A stretch of DNA of 26,765 nucleotides from Flavobacterium sp. (GTDB lineage Bacteria > Bacteroidota > Bacteroidia > Flavobacteriales > Flavobacteriaceae). The stretch covers positions 1 through 26,765 of the forward strand of contig JASLGC010000222.1 of the NCBI GenBank assembly GCA_030150335.1, given 5' to 3'. Positions 1-9,676 of this stretch are shown here, in pieces (the stretch's first letter is position 1; each line of letters opens with the position of its first letter). The notes under the pieces were generated by a model. That model did not search any database. It was given only the letters and a program-made list of their open reading frames with translations, and was not told the DNA's origin. Position numbers and translations under genes: made by a program.

Positions 1-1445
1 GGAATTGGAAAAGCTGTTAACGCATCATTATACTTAACTTCACCATTAACAAGTAGTTTATTTGAAGTTGACATAGGGTTTTTAACCACACCTTTAGCAC
101 GAACTAAATCCTCAAATCCGAAACCTTCAAACAACAACTCCCTTGTACGCTCTTTTTGAACAACTACTTTATCTATAGAAGCATATACCTTAGCAATACC
201 AGCATCGTTTATATCATCAGCTTTCTTTAATAAAACTCTTTGCCCTACAATATCATTTAAATAATTTAATGCTAATCCGGCATCACCATTACCTGCCCCC
301 TCTAAAGTAGCCTCAATATAGTTAAACATTACTTCCTCCAAACGAACCATTTTTATATTTGATCCTCTCGAAGTATATTTCCCTGTATTTCTAAGTTGAT
401 TTTGATAATCACTAGTTATAACAGCAGATCGAATATCATCTATAACTTTATCCTCTTCTTTTTCATCAAATACAATTGATTTCGAATTACCAATCCAACG
501 CACATCACCATAAGACCCTCCATTCGAAAAAGAATTATAAATATAAAACAAACTAGCTGTTCCATTATTATCTACTCCTGATTGCGCTAATTCAAACAAG
601 GAATTTTGTTGAATCCCTTCTGCCTTATAAGAATCTAAAAAGCCTGAACGAGGAATAACAGAAATATTACTCTTTTTAGCTTCTTCTATTGATAATTGAG
701 CATTTTCAACTACAACATTATATTGCGTTCTATCAAATTGAGCAAAAAACAAAGCTATACGAGACTTCAATGCATAAGCTGTTGCTAAATTGATTCTATC
801 CTTTAAAGTAGAGCCTTTTCCTGATTTTATTAACAACTCAATACCTTGATCTAAATCTTTATAAATAGCTTCTTGATTCTCCTTAACAGTTCCGCGATTA
901 ACTTTTGCATTAGTATCAGCAAATTTCACAATATAAGGAACTCCTAGTGCATCATAACCTTTACCATCAACATATTGTTCACCATAAATCCTCAAAACAT
1001 CATAATGTCCCAAAGCTCTTAAAACATAAGCTTGTCCTTTATTAAAAGCAACATTTAGATTTTGACTATCTAACTCAGCTTCAAGCACTCTATTAGTATT
1101 TGAAATCATTCTATAAATCTGATACCAAGTATCCTTAGTATAATTATGTGTCGGTTGTAAGGTAAATCCAGACACATTGTCAAAACGACCAGTACGCCCA
1201 TCACCATACATATAAGCTGATCTAGTCTCTGAGAATATAATTATATCTCTCCCGTAGTACGTTGCTGATTTCATTCGAGAGTAACTACCATTTACACCTG
1301 CTTCTAATTCAGCTACCGTTTTAATTGGACTTAATTCATTATCTACTGAATTTTCTAACTTTGGATCTAATGAACAAGACGTTAGATTTCCCCCAACAAG
1401 TAGCATAAAACCTGAAACAAATAATATTTTTCCTATTTTTTTCAT
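1..1445 (-). CDS. SusD-like outer-membrane lipoprotein (partial, C-terminus cut by window start)
   Basis: This is a SusD/RagB-family nutrient-binding lipoprotein that would cap the SusC channel encoded just upstream. I translated the start and several internal stretches by hand and found the frame open to base 1. It begins MKKIGKILFVSGFML with a lipobox ending at Cys24 (LTSCSLDPK), and continues with the SusD-like run YYGRDIIIFSETRSAYMYG. Near the window edge it reads NDALTAFPI, matching LLAFPIPQKE near the end of the complete paralogue at 5079-6569, so only about a dozen C-terminal residues should be missing. Its ATG lies four bases after the stop of the SusC gene, so the two are almost certainly co-transcribed. 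The substrate cannot be told from sequence; no carbohydrate-active enzyme or dedicated peptidase is visible nearby, but the operon may continue left of the window. Confidence 0.93.
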   Translation of the reverse strand, partial: MKKIGKILFVSGFMLLVGGNLTSCSLDPKLENSVDNELSPIKTVAELEAGVNGSYSRMKSATYYGRDIIIFSETRSAYMYGDGRTGRFDNVSGFTLQPTHNYTKDTWYQIYRMISNTNRVLEAELDSQNLNVAFNKGQAYVLRALGHYDVLRIYGEQYVDGKGYDALGVPYIVKFADTNAKVNRGTVKENQEAIYKDLDQGIELLIKSGKGSTLKDRINLATAYALKSRIALFFAQFDRTQYNVVVENAQLSIEEAKKSNISVIPRSGFLDSYKAEGIQQNSLFELAQSGVDNNGTASLFYIYNSFSNGGSYGDVRWIGNSKSIVFDEKEEDKVIDDIRSAVITSDYQNQLRNTGKYTSRGSNIKMVRLEEVMFNYIEATLEGAGNGDAGLALNYLNDIVGQRVLLKKADDINDAGIAKVYASIDKVVVQKERTRELLFEGFGFEDLVRAKGVVKNPMSTSNKLLVNGEVKYNDALTAFPI

Positions 1446-1449
1446 CTTC

Positions 1450-4400
1450 TTAAAATTTAACGTTTAATGAAAACACTACAGACCTAATTGGAGGTGTTGC
1501 CATTTCAATAAAACCTGTTTGATCAACCTCAGGATCTGCTTTTAATCTACCATCTCTTACCCAAGTAAATGGATTCAACGCAGTAACAGCTAAATTAACA
1601 CCATCTAATTTCAATGCTCTAACTGCATTTTTATTTAAATTATATCCAAAAGTCACTTGTCTTAAACGGATATGATCACCTTTATACAAAAATCTTGTAC
1701 TCGGAGAAGTATAAGTTTGCCCACCATTAGTTGTTAATTTAGGAACATCTGTAATATCTCCAGGCTTTTGCCATCTATCCAATAATTCAACAGATCCATT
1801 ATAAGTAGATAAAGAACGACTATTAACAGCATTAGTATAACTAGCCCATCCATCGTAAATTTTATATCCAGTAGCGAACGTGAATAACGCATCTAAATAA
1901 AACCCTTTAAAATCAACGTGAGTATTAACAGCCCCAGTGATTTTTGGCAAAGCAGAAGTGTTTTGAACTCTTTTTTCTGCTCTATTAAAATTATCTGTTG
2001 TTGAGCCATCAGCTGCATACCATAAAGCATTACCCGTTTGTGGATCTACACCAGCATACTCAGCCAAATACCAGGCTTCGAAAGGCTTACCTTCTAATAC
2101 AGCTTGATAGCCTTTATACTCCTCAATAGCTTGTCCATCAACAACTGGTTGTTTCGTAATTCTATTTCTTACTGTAGTAATATTTCCACCAATTGACCAA
2201 TTAAAATCCGCAGATCTTATTAATTCAAAATTTATATCTCCCTCAAAACCTTTATTTTCAAGATCTCCCATATTAATCCATTGTCTTTCAAATCCAGTCG
2301 TTAGAGACAATGCTTTCTCATATAATAAATCAGATGATTTACTTTGGTAATAAGCAACGCTACCCGTAATACGGTTATTTAAAATTCCAAATTCTATTCC
2401 TAAATCAAGTTTTGCTTGTTTTTCCCATCCTAGTGGTCCACCTACTTGACTCGCCCAAAGACCAGAAGAGTTATTATAACTAGTTGGAGCTACCAATTGC
2501 TGATATCTATTTGCAGGAAACGTAGAGTTTCCTGTTTGTCCGTATGATCCTCTTAAGCGCAATAAATCAATTCCATCAACATCTCGCAAGAATTCCTCAG
2601 AAGACATATTCCAAGCACCACCTACAGCATAAAAATTCCCCCATTTATTATCTTCTGAAAATCTTGAAGTTCCTTCACGACGAAAAGTAACATCTAATAA
2701 ATATCTATTATCATATGAATAATTTAACATTCCCAAGAAACCTAGTTGCGCCCAATCAGTATAATTAGAATCCGCACCAAAATTAGCCGCAGCAGTACCC
2801 ACAGCAGTTAAACCAGGAGGTAAAACTTGCCCACTTGCCTCAATATAATTATTCTTGTTTTTTTGATATTCCATTAAAACCTTAGCATCGAATCGATGAG
2901 AGTCTCCTAAATAAAATTTATACTCTAATCCATTTTGCCAAACGTAATTAAACATTTTTTGATCCGATTCACTTGCTAAACCTTGTGTTCCAACTCCATC
3001 TCCATAATTTGGATTATAATAAGTAGAATAATTCGCTAATGTATAATCTAATCCAATATTCGAAGTGAATCTCAAATCATCAAGTATCTTATAAGTAAGA
3101 GAGTTATTAGAAATTACACGAGTAATATCATTTTGATATTTATTATGATCAATAACATACAACGTATTAGGTATTCCTCCACCAGTATTAATATTATACG
3201 ATCCGTCAGGATTATAAACATCTACCCACGGACTCATAAACATTGCTGTCAAGTTTGGATTTGAAAAATACGCTCCCCCTTCTAAAATACCATTCTGACG
3301 AATATTAGAAACATTCGCTCCAACTTTAATTTCAACTTTATCGCTTAAATTACGTGTAAAATTAAAAGTCCCATTAACTTTTCTAAAGTCTGAACCAATT
3401 ACAGTACCATCATATTTTTCATGAGACATACTTCCGAAATAAGTTCCTTTTTCGTCACCTCCATTTACAGAAAAACTCAATGTAGACATTACAGCATCCT
3501 TAACCCTAACCGCTTCTTTCCAATCATTATCAACAGAACCTCCATCAACCCACTTTACTAATTGATTGTTAGCTCCATATTTATTTACATACCAATCCCA
3601 TGTTTGGTCTTTAGAAAAACCTTCACTTTCTCCAAAAGTATTATAATTAGCCTCTAACCATAACTCTTTTTTTTGCTCCCCAGAAAGATATTTAGGCCCT
3701 TTCCTAGCAGGGTTTTGCACACCAATAGAAGATCTAAAGCTATAGCTAGGAGCCCCTCTTTTTCCTTTCTTTGTAGTGATCAAAATAACCCCATTACCAC
3801 CTCTAGCTCCATAAGCAGAAGTTGCTGCTGCATCTTTCAATACTGTCATCGTCTCAATATCATCACTATTAATAGCTGACAAAGATGAAAGTGATGTTCC
3901 ATTAGAATTACCAGAAATGTTATCACTTGTTAATGGTATTCCATCAATAACATACAAGGGCTCATTACTACCAGAAATAGAATTACGCCCACGAATACGT
4001 ACGCTCTGCATAGCCCCCGGAGAACCTGAAGTTGTAGAAATCTGCAAACCAGCCACACGTCCTTGCAAAGCTTGATCTACAGAAACAACAGGAGTGTTAG
4101 AGATAACATCTCCCTTTACCGCGACTACATTCCCTGTAATCTCATTTTTAGTTTTTGTTTGCCCATAAGCTAACACAACAACTTCTTCAAGCGTTTCTTC
4201 GCTATCAACCATCATCACATTATAAAAAGAAGCATTACTTACTTTATAAGTAACATCTTTCATTCCTATAAATGAAAAAACCAAAACATCGCCTGCTTTT
4301 ACATTTATAGAATATTTACCATCCAAGTCCGACTGCGTTCCTTCTTGCGTACCTTGAATCACAACAGAAACACCTGGCAATGGTAATCCATCCTCACTTA

Positions 4401-4494
4401 CAACTCCTGTAAGTGTTTTGTTTTGAGCAAAACCTATTTGTGCTATTATCACAAACAAGAAAGTCAAAAACCAATTAAGTCTTGATTTCATCAT
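1450..4494 (-). CDS. SusC/RagA-family TonB-dependent outer-membrane transporter (copy 1)
   Basis: The 1014-residue protein has the full SusC layout. A signal peptide (about 1-23, cut before Gln24) is followed by a carboxypeptidase-D-like beta domain (about 27-100, TLTGVVSEDGLPLPGVSVVI), the SusC plug start EEVVVLAYGQTKTKNE, a plug domain with ALQGRVAGLQI and RIRGRNSISGSNEPLYVIDG, and a large beta-barrel ending in SVVFSLNVKF with the terminal Phe typical of outer-membrane barrels. SusC proteins import ligands bound by their SusD lid using TonB energy. It is a paralogue of the copy at 6573-9620, with the plug almost unchanged and the barrel loops more different. Two adjacent ATGs open the frame; the second (4491) aligns with the start of the paralogue and is an equally good start. 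It heads a two-gene unit with the SusD gene at 1445. Confidence 0.96.
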   Translation of the reverse strand: MMKSRLNWFLTFLFVIIAQIGFAQNKTLTGVVSEDGLPLPGVSVVIQGTQEGTQSDLDGKYSINVKAGDVLVFSFIGMKDVTYKVSNASFYNVMMVDSEETLEEVVVLAYGQTKTKNEITGNVVAVKGDVISNTPVVSVDQALQGRVAGLQISTTSGSPGAMQSVRIRGRNSISGSNEPLYVIDGIPLTSDNISGNSNGTSLSSLSAINSDDIETMTVLKDAAATSAYGARGGNGVILITTKKGKRGAPSYSFRSSIGVQNPARKGPKYLSGEQKKELWLEANYNTFGESEGFSKDQTWDWYVNKYGANNQLVKWVDGGSVDNDWKEAVRVKDAVMSTLSFSVNGGDEKGTYFGSMSHEKYDGTVIGSDFRKVNGTFNFTRNLSDKVEIKVGANVSNIRQNGILEGGAYFSNPNLTAMFMSPWVDVYNPDGSYNINTGGGIPNTLYVIDHNKYQNDITRVISNNSLTYKILDDLRFTSNIGLDYTLANYSTYYNPNYGDGVGTQGLASESDQKMFNYVWQNGLEYKFYLGDSHRFDAKVLMEYQKNKNNYIEASGQVLPPGLTAVGTAAANFGADSNYTDWAQLGFLGMLNYSYDNRYLLDVTFRREGTSRFSEDNKWGNFYAVGGAWNMSSEEFLRDVDGIDLLRLRGSYGQTGNSTFPANRYQQLVAPTSYNNSSGLWASQVGGPLGWEKQAKLDLGIEFGILNNRITGSVAYYQSKSSDLLYEKALSLTTGFERQWINMGDLENKGFEGDINFELIRSADFNWSIGGNITTVRNRITKQPVVDGQAIEEYKGYQAVLEGKPFEAWYLAEYAGVDPQTGNALWYAADGSTTDNFNRAEKRVQNTSALPKITGAVNTHVDFKGFYLDALFTFATGYKIYDGWASYTNAVNSRSLSTYNGSVELLDRWQKPGDITDVPKLTTNGGQTYTSPSTRFLYKGDHIRLRQVTFGYNLNKNAVRALKLDGVNLAVTALNPFTWVRDGRLKADPEVDQTGFIEMATPPIRSVVFSLNVKF

Positions 4495-4516
4495 ATAAAT
4501 TGATTAGTTAGTGAAA

Positions 4517-4524
4517 CAAAAATA
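4517..4524 (-). promoter_or_regulatory. Possible -7 element for SusC copy 1
   Basis: The minus strand reads TATTTTTG, a match to the Bacteroidota -7 consensus TAnnTTTG. It sits at nearly the same distance from the start codon as the better promoter of SusC copy 2. No TTG (-33) lies at the usual 17-23-base spacing, so this promoter is weaker by sequence than that of copy 2, or needs an activator. Confidence 0.4.
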
Positions 4525-4923
4525 TCAAAAAATCGTGTTAAAAATAAATATTCTATATTTTTTTAACCCATAGTTAAATTAACATTTTTACAAAATAACA
4601 ATCACAAATAGAATTAAATCAAAACATAATAACAAGGATTATATTAAAATTTTCATACAAATACACTTATTTAAAGAAAAACACCATTTATTAAAAATAT
4701 AGTTAAACTTAAATAATATGCAAAAAACCAAAATTATTATCAATTAAAAAAATCACATACAGAGAAGAAAAACAACACCTAAACAACAATATTGTACACT
4801 ATAAGAAACCATAAATACCAAAAAATTACAAATTGTAAATTTCACCCAACTCAAGAGCATCTAATAAAAAAATTAGAGCCAAAAAACAATTTCCACCATT
4901 TATACCACTGAATAACAAAAAAA

Positions 4924-4952
4924 GCCCCTAAAACAAAGTCTGTTTTAGAGGC
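4924..4952 (-). terminator. Rho-independent terminator after SusD copy 2
   Basis: A 12-base-pair stem with one mismatch (4924-4935 with 4941-4952) and a 5-base loop is followed on the minus strand by seven Ts (complement of 4917-4923). It would end the 9620-5079 transcript before the promoter of SusC copy 1, making the two SusCD pairs separate transcription units. Confidence 0.8.
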
Positions 4953-4981
4953 CATCTCAATAAATAAGTCTAAAAAGTAAA

Positions 4982-5021
4982 ATCCCCTTGCAAATAGAAC
5001 TATACTCTACCACAAGGGGAT
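4982..5021 (-). other. Stem-loop in the 3' region of SusD copy 2
   Basis: A perfect 9-bp stem (ATCCCCTTG at 4982-4990 with CAAGGGGAT at 5013-5021) encloses a 22-base loop that itself contains the near-palindrome TAGAACTATACTCTA. On the minus strand it is followed by the interrupted T stretch TTTTACTTTTT. It may be a first, leaky terminator, an mRNA-end stabiliser, or part of a small RNA processed from the 3' UTR. Confidence 0.5.
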
Positions 5022-5078
5022 CTTTATCTAAAAATTACAAACGACAATTGATTGTTTATAATTTACAATACTGTAAAA

Positions 5079-6569
5079 CTAGTATCCTTTATTTTGATCA
5101 ATACCTGTAACATTGATCTCTTTTTGAGGAATAGGAAATGCTAACAGTGGATTTCCAAATGCGATAGTATCACCGTCAATATCAGTATTACCACCAATAC
5201 CAGGGTTAGAAACAGCACCTTTCCAACGCATAACATCTTCAAAGTTAAAACCTTCAAACATTAATTCTTTTGTACGTTCAGAACGAACAGTTTTAAAATC
5301 TAATGTTTTAAAAATACTTGCATCTTCTTTATCGTCAATCAAATAACGTTTACTTGCAATTTCATTAATATATGACAATGCTTTAGCTTTATCTCCATTA
5401 GTTGCCTCAAGAGCAGCTTCAGCATAGTTTAACATAATTTCCTCAATACGCATAACTCTAATGTTTGAAGTACGAGAAGTGTATTTTTTCACATTACGTA
5501 GAGGCGATCCTTTTGATTTAGTAGGAACAATCTCCATAACAGATCTACGGATGTCTTCTACCTTATTACCTGCTACTACACCTTTTGTATCAAAAAGAGA
5601 CTTCACTCTATCATCCATACAAACTAAATCTCCATACCCTAAATTACCATCAGTAAAGTAAACATAGAATAAACTTGCAGTAAATTGGTTATCACTACCT
5701 GTTTGGGCTAATTCAAACAATGAGTTTGTCATAACCTCTTCACTTTTATAACCATCTAAGAAACCTGCACGTGTACTTGCAACAGGATTTTTAGTATTCT
5801 CTATAGCTTTCTCAGAAGCTGTAATTACAACATCGTAATACCCCTTATCAAACTGAGAAGCAAATAAAGCAATACGAGATTTAAATCCATAAGCTGAAGC
5901 TAAATTAACTCGAGCACGAACAGATGAAGTACTTTCTTTTACCTTAGGAGTACTTTCTTCTAATAAAGCAATCCCTTTTTCTAAATCAGCAAAAATAACT
6001 TCTAAATTTTCTTTAACCGTAGGACGGTTAATAAATTCATTAGCTTCTCTTGTAGATGTCTTATAAGGAACACCCATACCATTCAAGCCATTACCATCAA
6101 CATATTGCTGACCGTAAATTCTCACTAAATCAAAATGCCCTAAAGCTCTTAAAACATAAGCCTGTCCTTTATAGAAGTTAATTAAATCCCCATCTACTAA
6201 GTTAGCCTCAATCACTCGGTTTGCATTAGTAATTGTTCTATAGATTTGTTTCCAAGTATCTACTGAATAATTATATGTAGGCTGAACAGTTCCATCAGAA
6301 ACAGAACCAAAACGACCTGTATCGTTAGTAGAGTACATATATTCAGATCTTGCTTCAGAAAAAGCAATAATATCTCTTCCGTAGTATGCAGAACTTGTCA
6401 TACGTGCATAAGCACCATTCAATGTCGCTAATAATTGGTCTGAAGATGTAATAGGCTCCTCACCATCTTGGTAATTTGACTGCTTCGGATCTAACGAACA
6501 AGAAGTAAAAGATGTTACTCCAAGCGTTAGAAAACCAGCAATATATAATATTCTAAATAATCTTTTCAT
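5079..6569 (-). CDS. SusD/RagB-family nutrient-binding outer-membrane lipoprotein (copy 2)
   Basis: This 496-residue lipoprotein has a lipobox at Cys24 (FTSCSLDPK). Helical TPR-like SusD features follow: YYGRDIIAFSEARSEYMY, ITNANRVIEANL and GQAYVLRALGHFDLVRIYGQ. The conserved SusD C-terminal region runs through RVMRIEEIMLNYAEAALE and ERTKELMFEGFNFEDVMRWKG to LLAFPIPQKEINV. SusD proteins sit on the extracellular face over a SusC barrel and capture ligand. Its start lies three bases after the SusC stop, and two hairpins follow the gene. It resembles the truncated SusD at 1-1445 along its length, so the whole pair was duplicated. The ligand is unknown. Confidence 0.96.
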   Translation of the reverse strand: MKRLFRILYIAGFLTLGVTSFTSCSLDPKQSNYQDGEEPITSSDQLLATLNGAYARMTSSAYYGRDIIAFSEARSEYMYSTNDTGRFGSVSDGTVQPTYNYSVDTWKQIYRTITNANRVIEANLVDGDLINFYKGQAYVLRALGHFDLVRIYGQQYVDGNGLNGMGVPYKTSTREANEFINRPTVKENLEVIFADLEKGIALLEESTPKVKESTSSVRARVNLASAYGFKSRIALFASQFDKGYYDVVITASEKAIENTKNPVASTRAGFLDGYKSEEVMTNSLFELAQTGSDNQFTASLFYVYFTDGNLGYGDLVCMDDRVKSLFDTKGVVAGNKVEDIRRSVMEIVPTKSKGSPLRNVKKYTSRTSNIRVMRIEEIMLNYAEAALEATNGDKAKALSYINEIASKRYLIDDKEDASIFKTLDFKTVRSERTKELMFEGFNFEDVMRWKGAVSNPGIGGNTDIDGDTIAFGNPLLAFPIPQKEINVTGIDQNKGY

Positions 6570-6572
6570 TTC

Positions 6573-9500
6573 TTAAAATTTAACATTTAAAGTAAACACT
6601 ACTGACTTCAATGGAGGTGTAGCTAATTCTACATACCCAGATGCATCAACTTCTGGATCCCATTTCAATCTATTATCCTTAACCCACACAAATGGATTCA
6701 TTGCTGCTAAAGAAACATTTATAGCATCTACTCCAATAGATTTAACAGCTTGCTTACTTAAATTATATCCCAAAGTAACTTGTCTTAATCTAATGTAATC
6801 TCCATCATATAACCATCTTGTACTTGGAGAAGTATAATTAGAAGAACTCGCAGTAGTTAACTTTGGTACATCTGTAACATCCCCAGGTTTTTGCCATCTA
6901 TCCATTAATTCAGTTGTACCATTGTAAGTATAAATTGAATTTCTTGCATTTGAATTAGTAAATCCAGCCCAAGAGTCGTAAACAGAATATCCTGTAGCAA
7001 AAGAGAATAAAGCATCTAAATAAAATCCTTTTAAATCAATATGCGTATTGAAACCTCCTGTAACTTTTGGTAAAGCACTTGTATTTTGGAAACGTTTTTC
7101 AGCATTAGCATAAGTAGAAGTAGTACTTCCATCAGCAGCATACCATAAAGCACTTCCTGTTTGTGGATCTACACCAGCATATTCTGGCATATACCAAGTA
7201 GCATAAGGTTTCCCCTCAACTGTACCAGTAAAACTTGACAACACTTCAAGACGCTCACCATTAACGATAGGCATACGAGAAACTTCGTTTTTAACAGTAC
7301 CAATATTTGCTCCAACAGACCAATTGAAATCTTCACTTCTGAAAATATCAACATTTAATTCTGCTTCAAATCCACTATTTGTTAAATCACCAATATTAGT
7401 CCATTGTGACTCATAACCTGAAGTTAGAGATAAAGGCACTGCGTATAACAAGTCTTTACTTTTACTTTTGTAATAAGTTAAACTACCAGATAATCTATTG
7501 TTGAAGAATCCAAATTCAACTCCTGCATCAAATTTCTCTTGCTTCTCCCATCCTAATGGACCTCCGTAACGAGAAGCTAATAAAGCAGACTCATTGTTAT
7601 AAGTACCTGCTTCCATCTGTTGCATAAATAAGTTAGGGCTGATCGAAGAGTTTCCTGTTGTACCATAAGATGCTCTTAAACGCAATAAGCTAACAGCAAA
7701 CGCATTTTGCATAAATGTTTCAGAACTAATATTCCAAGCTCCACCTACTGCATAGAAGTTACCCCATCTGTTATCTTCAGAGAATCTTGAAGATCCTTCT
7801 CTACGGAAAGTAACATCTAATAAATAACGGTTTTGGTAATCATAGTTTAACATACCTAAGTAACTAAACTGTGCCCAATCATAGAAATTACCATAAGCAG
7901 TGTAATTAGCAGCAGCAGTTCCTAAACTGATCATACCTGGAGGCAGAACCTCTCCACGACCTTCTAATTCGTTTAATTTATTTTTTTGATATTCTACCAA
8001 CGCTTTTACATTAAAACGGTGAGAATCTCCTAAATAAAATCTATAATCTAAAGAGTTTTGCCAAACGTAGTTGAAAATTCTTCTTTCGTTTTGACTTGCA
8101 GAACCTTTATAAGCTAAACCATCTCCATGGTTAGGATTTTTATACGTTTTATAGTTAGCTAAAGTATAATCTATACCAATTTTAGAATCGAATTTTAAAT
8201 TATCTAAAATTTTATAACCTAAACTATTATTAGAAATAACACGTGTTACATCATTTTCATTAACATCATTTGCCATAGTGTAAATTGAGTTATGAAGACC
8301 TGCAGACGTATTTAAATTAGGTGTTCCATCAGTATTATAGATAGCTGTCCATGGACTCATGAACATACCTGTTAAGTTAGGGTTAGAAAAATATGCCCCA
8401 CCTTCTGGAATACCATTTTGTTTAATGTTAGAAACATTCGCTCCTAAAGTAAGATCAAGTTTTTCGTTTAATTTACGATTCATACTAAATGATCCTGTTA
8501 CTTTTCTGAAATCAGTACCAATAACAACACCTTCATATTTATCATGACCTAAACTTGCATAATAAGAACCTCTCTCATCACCACCATTAACACCTAAACT
8601 AATAGAAGTCATAATAGCATTTTTGTTTTGCACAGCATCTCTCCAGTCATAATTTTGAGATCCATTTGCAACCCATTGAGAAAGAACATTTTTAGATCCA
8701 TATCCATTTTCACTAATGTACCAATCCCAAGCTTGGTCTTTAGTAAATCCATCTTCTACACCGTAAGTATTATAGTTAGCTTCTACCCATAATTCTTTCT
8801 TCTGTTCACCTGTTAAGAATTTTGGTCCTTTACGAGCAAAATTTTGAATACCTACACTTGATTTGAATGTGTAAGAAGGTTCACCTCTTTTTCCTTTTTT
8901 AGTTGTAATTAAAATTACACCATTACCTCCACGTGCTCCATAAGCAGCAGTAGCTGCAGCATCTTTCAATACAGTCATAGATTCAATATCCTCACTGTTA
9001 ATTCCAGATAATGCAGATAAACTTGTTCCTTTAGAATCTCCTGATAAGTTATCAGTGATAATAGGCATACCATCAATTACATATAATGGTTCATTTGTCG
9101 CAGACATAGAGTTACGACCACGAATTCTAATATTTTGTTGAGCACCAGGAGAACCTGAAGTAGTAGCTATTTGAAGCCCTGCTACACGCCCTTGTAAAGC
9201 TTGGTCAACAGAAGCAACTGGTGTTTGAGCTACAACGTCTCCTTTTACAGCCACAACATTTCCTGTTACTTCATTCTTAGTTTTAGTTTGACCATACGCC
9301 AATACCACAACTTCATCTAACATCGCTTCATCTGATTTCATAACAACATTATGAGTTGTAGCAGCTGCTACTTTATACTCAACATCTGCCATTCCAATAA
9401 ATGAAAACGTCACTATTTGTCCTTGTTTTACAACAATGGAATATTTTCCATCGAAATCTGTTTGTAAACCATCTTGTGTTCCTTTAATCACAACAGTAAC

Positions 9501-9620
9501 TCCTGGTAAAGGAAAGTCACCATCAGTAACAACACCAGATAGTGTTTTCGTTTGCGCAAAAGAAATCTGCACAAATAGCACCAATATTAGTGCTAAAGTC
9601 CACTTAAACTTTGATATCAT
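6573..9620 (-). CDS. SusC/RagA-family TonB-dependent outer-membrane transporter (copy 2)
   Basis: The 1015-residue protein has a signal peptide cut near FAQ (about residue 23), a carboxypeptidase-D-like domain (TLSGVVTDGDFPLPGVTVVI), the plug region from DEVVVLAYGQTKTKNE through RGRNSMSATNEPLYVIDG, and a beta-barrel closing with SVVFTLNVKF. It imports an unidentified ligand with the SusD at 5079-6569. By eye most plug residues and long barrel stretches match copy 1 (for example NRYLLDVTFRREG and GVDPQTG), while several loops differ, fitting duplication followed by divergence in specificity. A good flavobacterial promoter lies upstream (9645-9676). Confidence 0.96.
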   Translation of the reverse strand: MISKFKWTLALILVLFVQISFAQTKTLSGVVTDGDFPLPGVTVVIKGTQDGLQTDFDGKYSIVVKQGQIVTFSFIGMADVEYKVAAATTHNVVMKSDEAMLDEVVVLAYGQTKTKNEVTGNVVAVKGDVVAQTPVASVDQALQGRVAGLQIATTSGSPGAQQNIRIRGRNSMSATNEPLYVIDGMPIITDNLSGDSKGTSLSALSGINSEDIESMTVLKDAAATAAYGARGGNGVILITTKKGKRGEPSYTFKSSVGIQNFARKGPKFLTGEQKKELWVEANYNTYGVEDGFTKDQAWDWYISENGYGSKNVLSQWVANGSQNYDWRDAVQNKNAIMTSISLGVNGGDERGSYYASLGHDKYEGVVIGTDFRKVTGSFSMNRKLNEKLDLTLGANVSNIKQNGIPEGGAYFSNPNLTGMFMSPWTAIYNTDGTPNLNTSAGLHNSIYTMANDVNENDVTRVISNNSLGYKILDNLKFDSKIGIDYTLANYKTYKNPNHGDGLAYKGSASQNERRIFNYVWQNSLDYRFYLGDSHRFNVKALVEYQKNKLNELEGRGEVLPPGMISLGTAAANYTAYGNFYDWAQFSYLGMLNYDYQNRYLLDVTFRREGSSRFSEDNRWGNFYAVGGAWNISSETFMQNAFAVSLLRLRASYGTTGNSSISPNLFMQQMEAGTYNNESALLASRYGGPLGWEKQEKFDAGVEFGFFNNRLSGSLTYYKSKSKDLLYAVPLSLTSGYESQWTNIGDLTNSGFEAELNVDIFRSEDFNWSVGANIGTVKNEVSRMPIVNGERLEVLSSFTGTVEGKPYATWYMPEYAGVDPQTGSALWYAADGSTTSTYANAEKRFQNTSALPKVTGGFNTHIDLKGFYLDALFSFATGYSVYDSWAGFTNSNARNSIYTYNGTTELMDRWQKPGDVTDVPKLTTASSSNYTSPSTRWLYDGDYIRLRQVTLGYNLSKQAVKSIGVDAINVSLAAMNPFVWVKDNRLKWDPEVDASGYVELATPPLKSVVFTLNVKF

Positions 9621-9644
9621 TATTAAATTGAATTAGTTAGTACA

Positions 9645-9676
9645 CAAACTTAAAAAAGTAATCTAAAAACTAACAA
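9645..9676 (-). promoter_or_regulatory. Flavobacterial promoter of the SusCD copy 2 operon
   Basis: On the minus strand TTG (9676-9674) is followed after 21 bases by TAAGTTTG (9652-9645). This matches the Bacteroidota consensus TTG-N17-23-TAnnTTTG in both boxes and spacing. It lies about 25 bases upstream of the ATG, leaving a short leader that contains ACTAACTAAT. Confidence 0.75.

Larger units (their letters stand above)
4495..5078. other. Long AT-rich spacer between the two SusCD pairs
   Basis: There is no convincing gene in these 584 bases. The right end (4924-5021) carries two stem-loops after the upstream SusD gene. The left end carries the leader of SusC copy 1, with a -7-like box at 4517-4524 and an AACTAAT motif at 4503-4509. 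Between them (about 4550-4915) the sequence is very A/T-rich. I see only short symmetric elements there, such as TTAACCCATAGTTAA at 4563-4577, which could be an operator near the promoter or chance. Confidence 0.6.

Noticed and set aside
3673..3879. Plus-strand open frame inside SusC copy 1
   Set aside because: It is antisense to the highly conserved plug domain, and the product has low-complexity Ser/Arg/Cys content without any motif.
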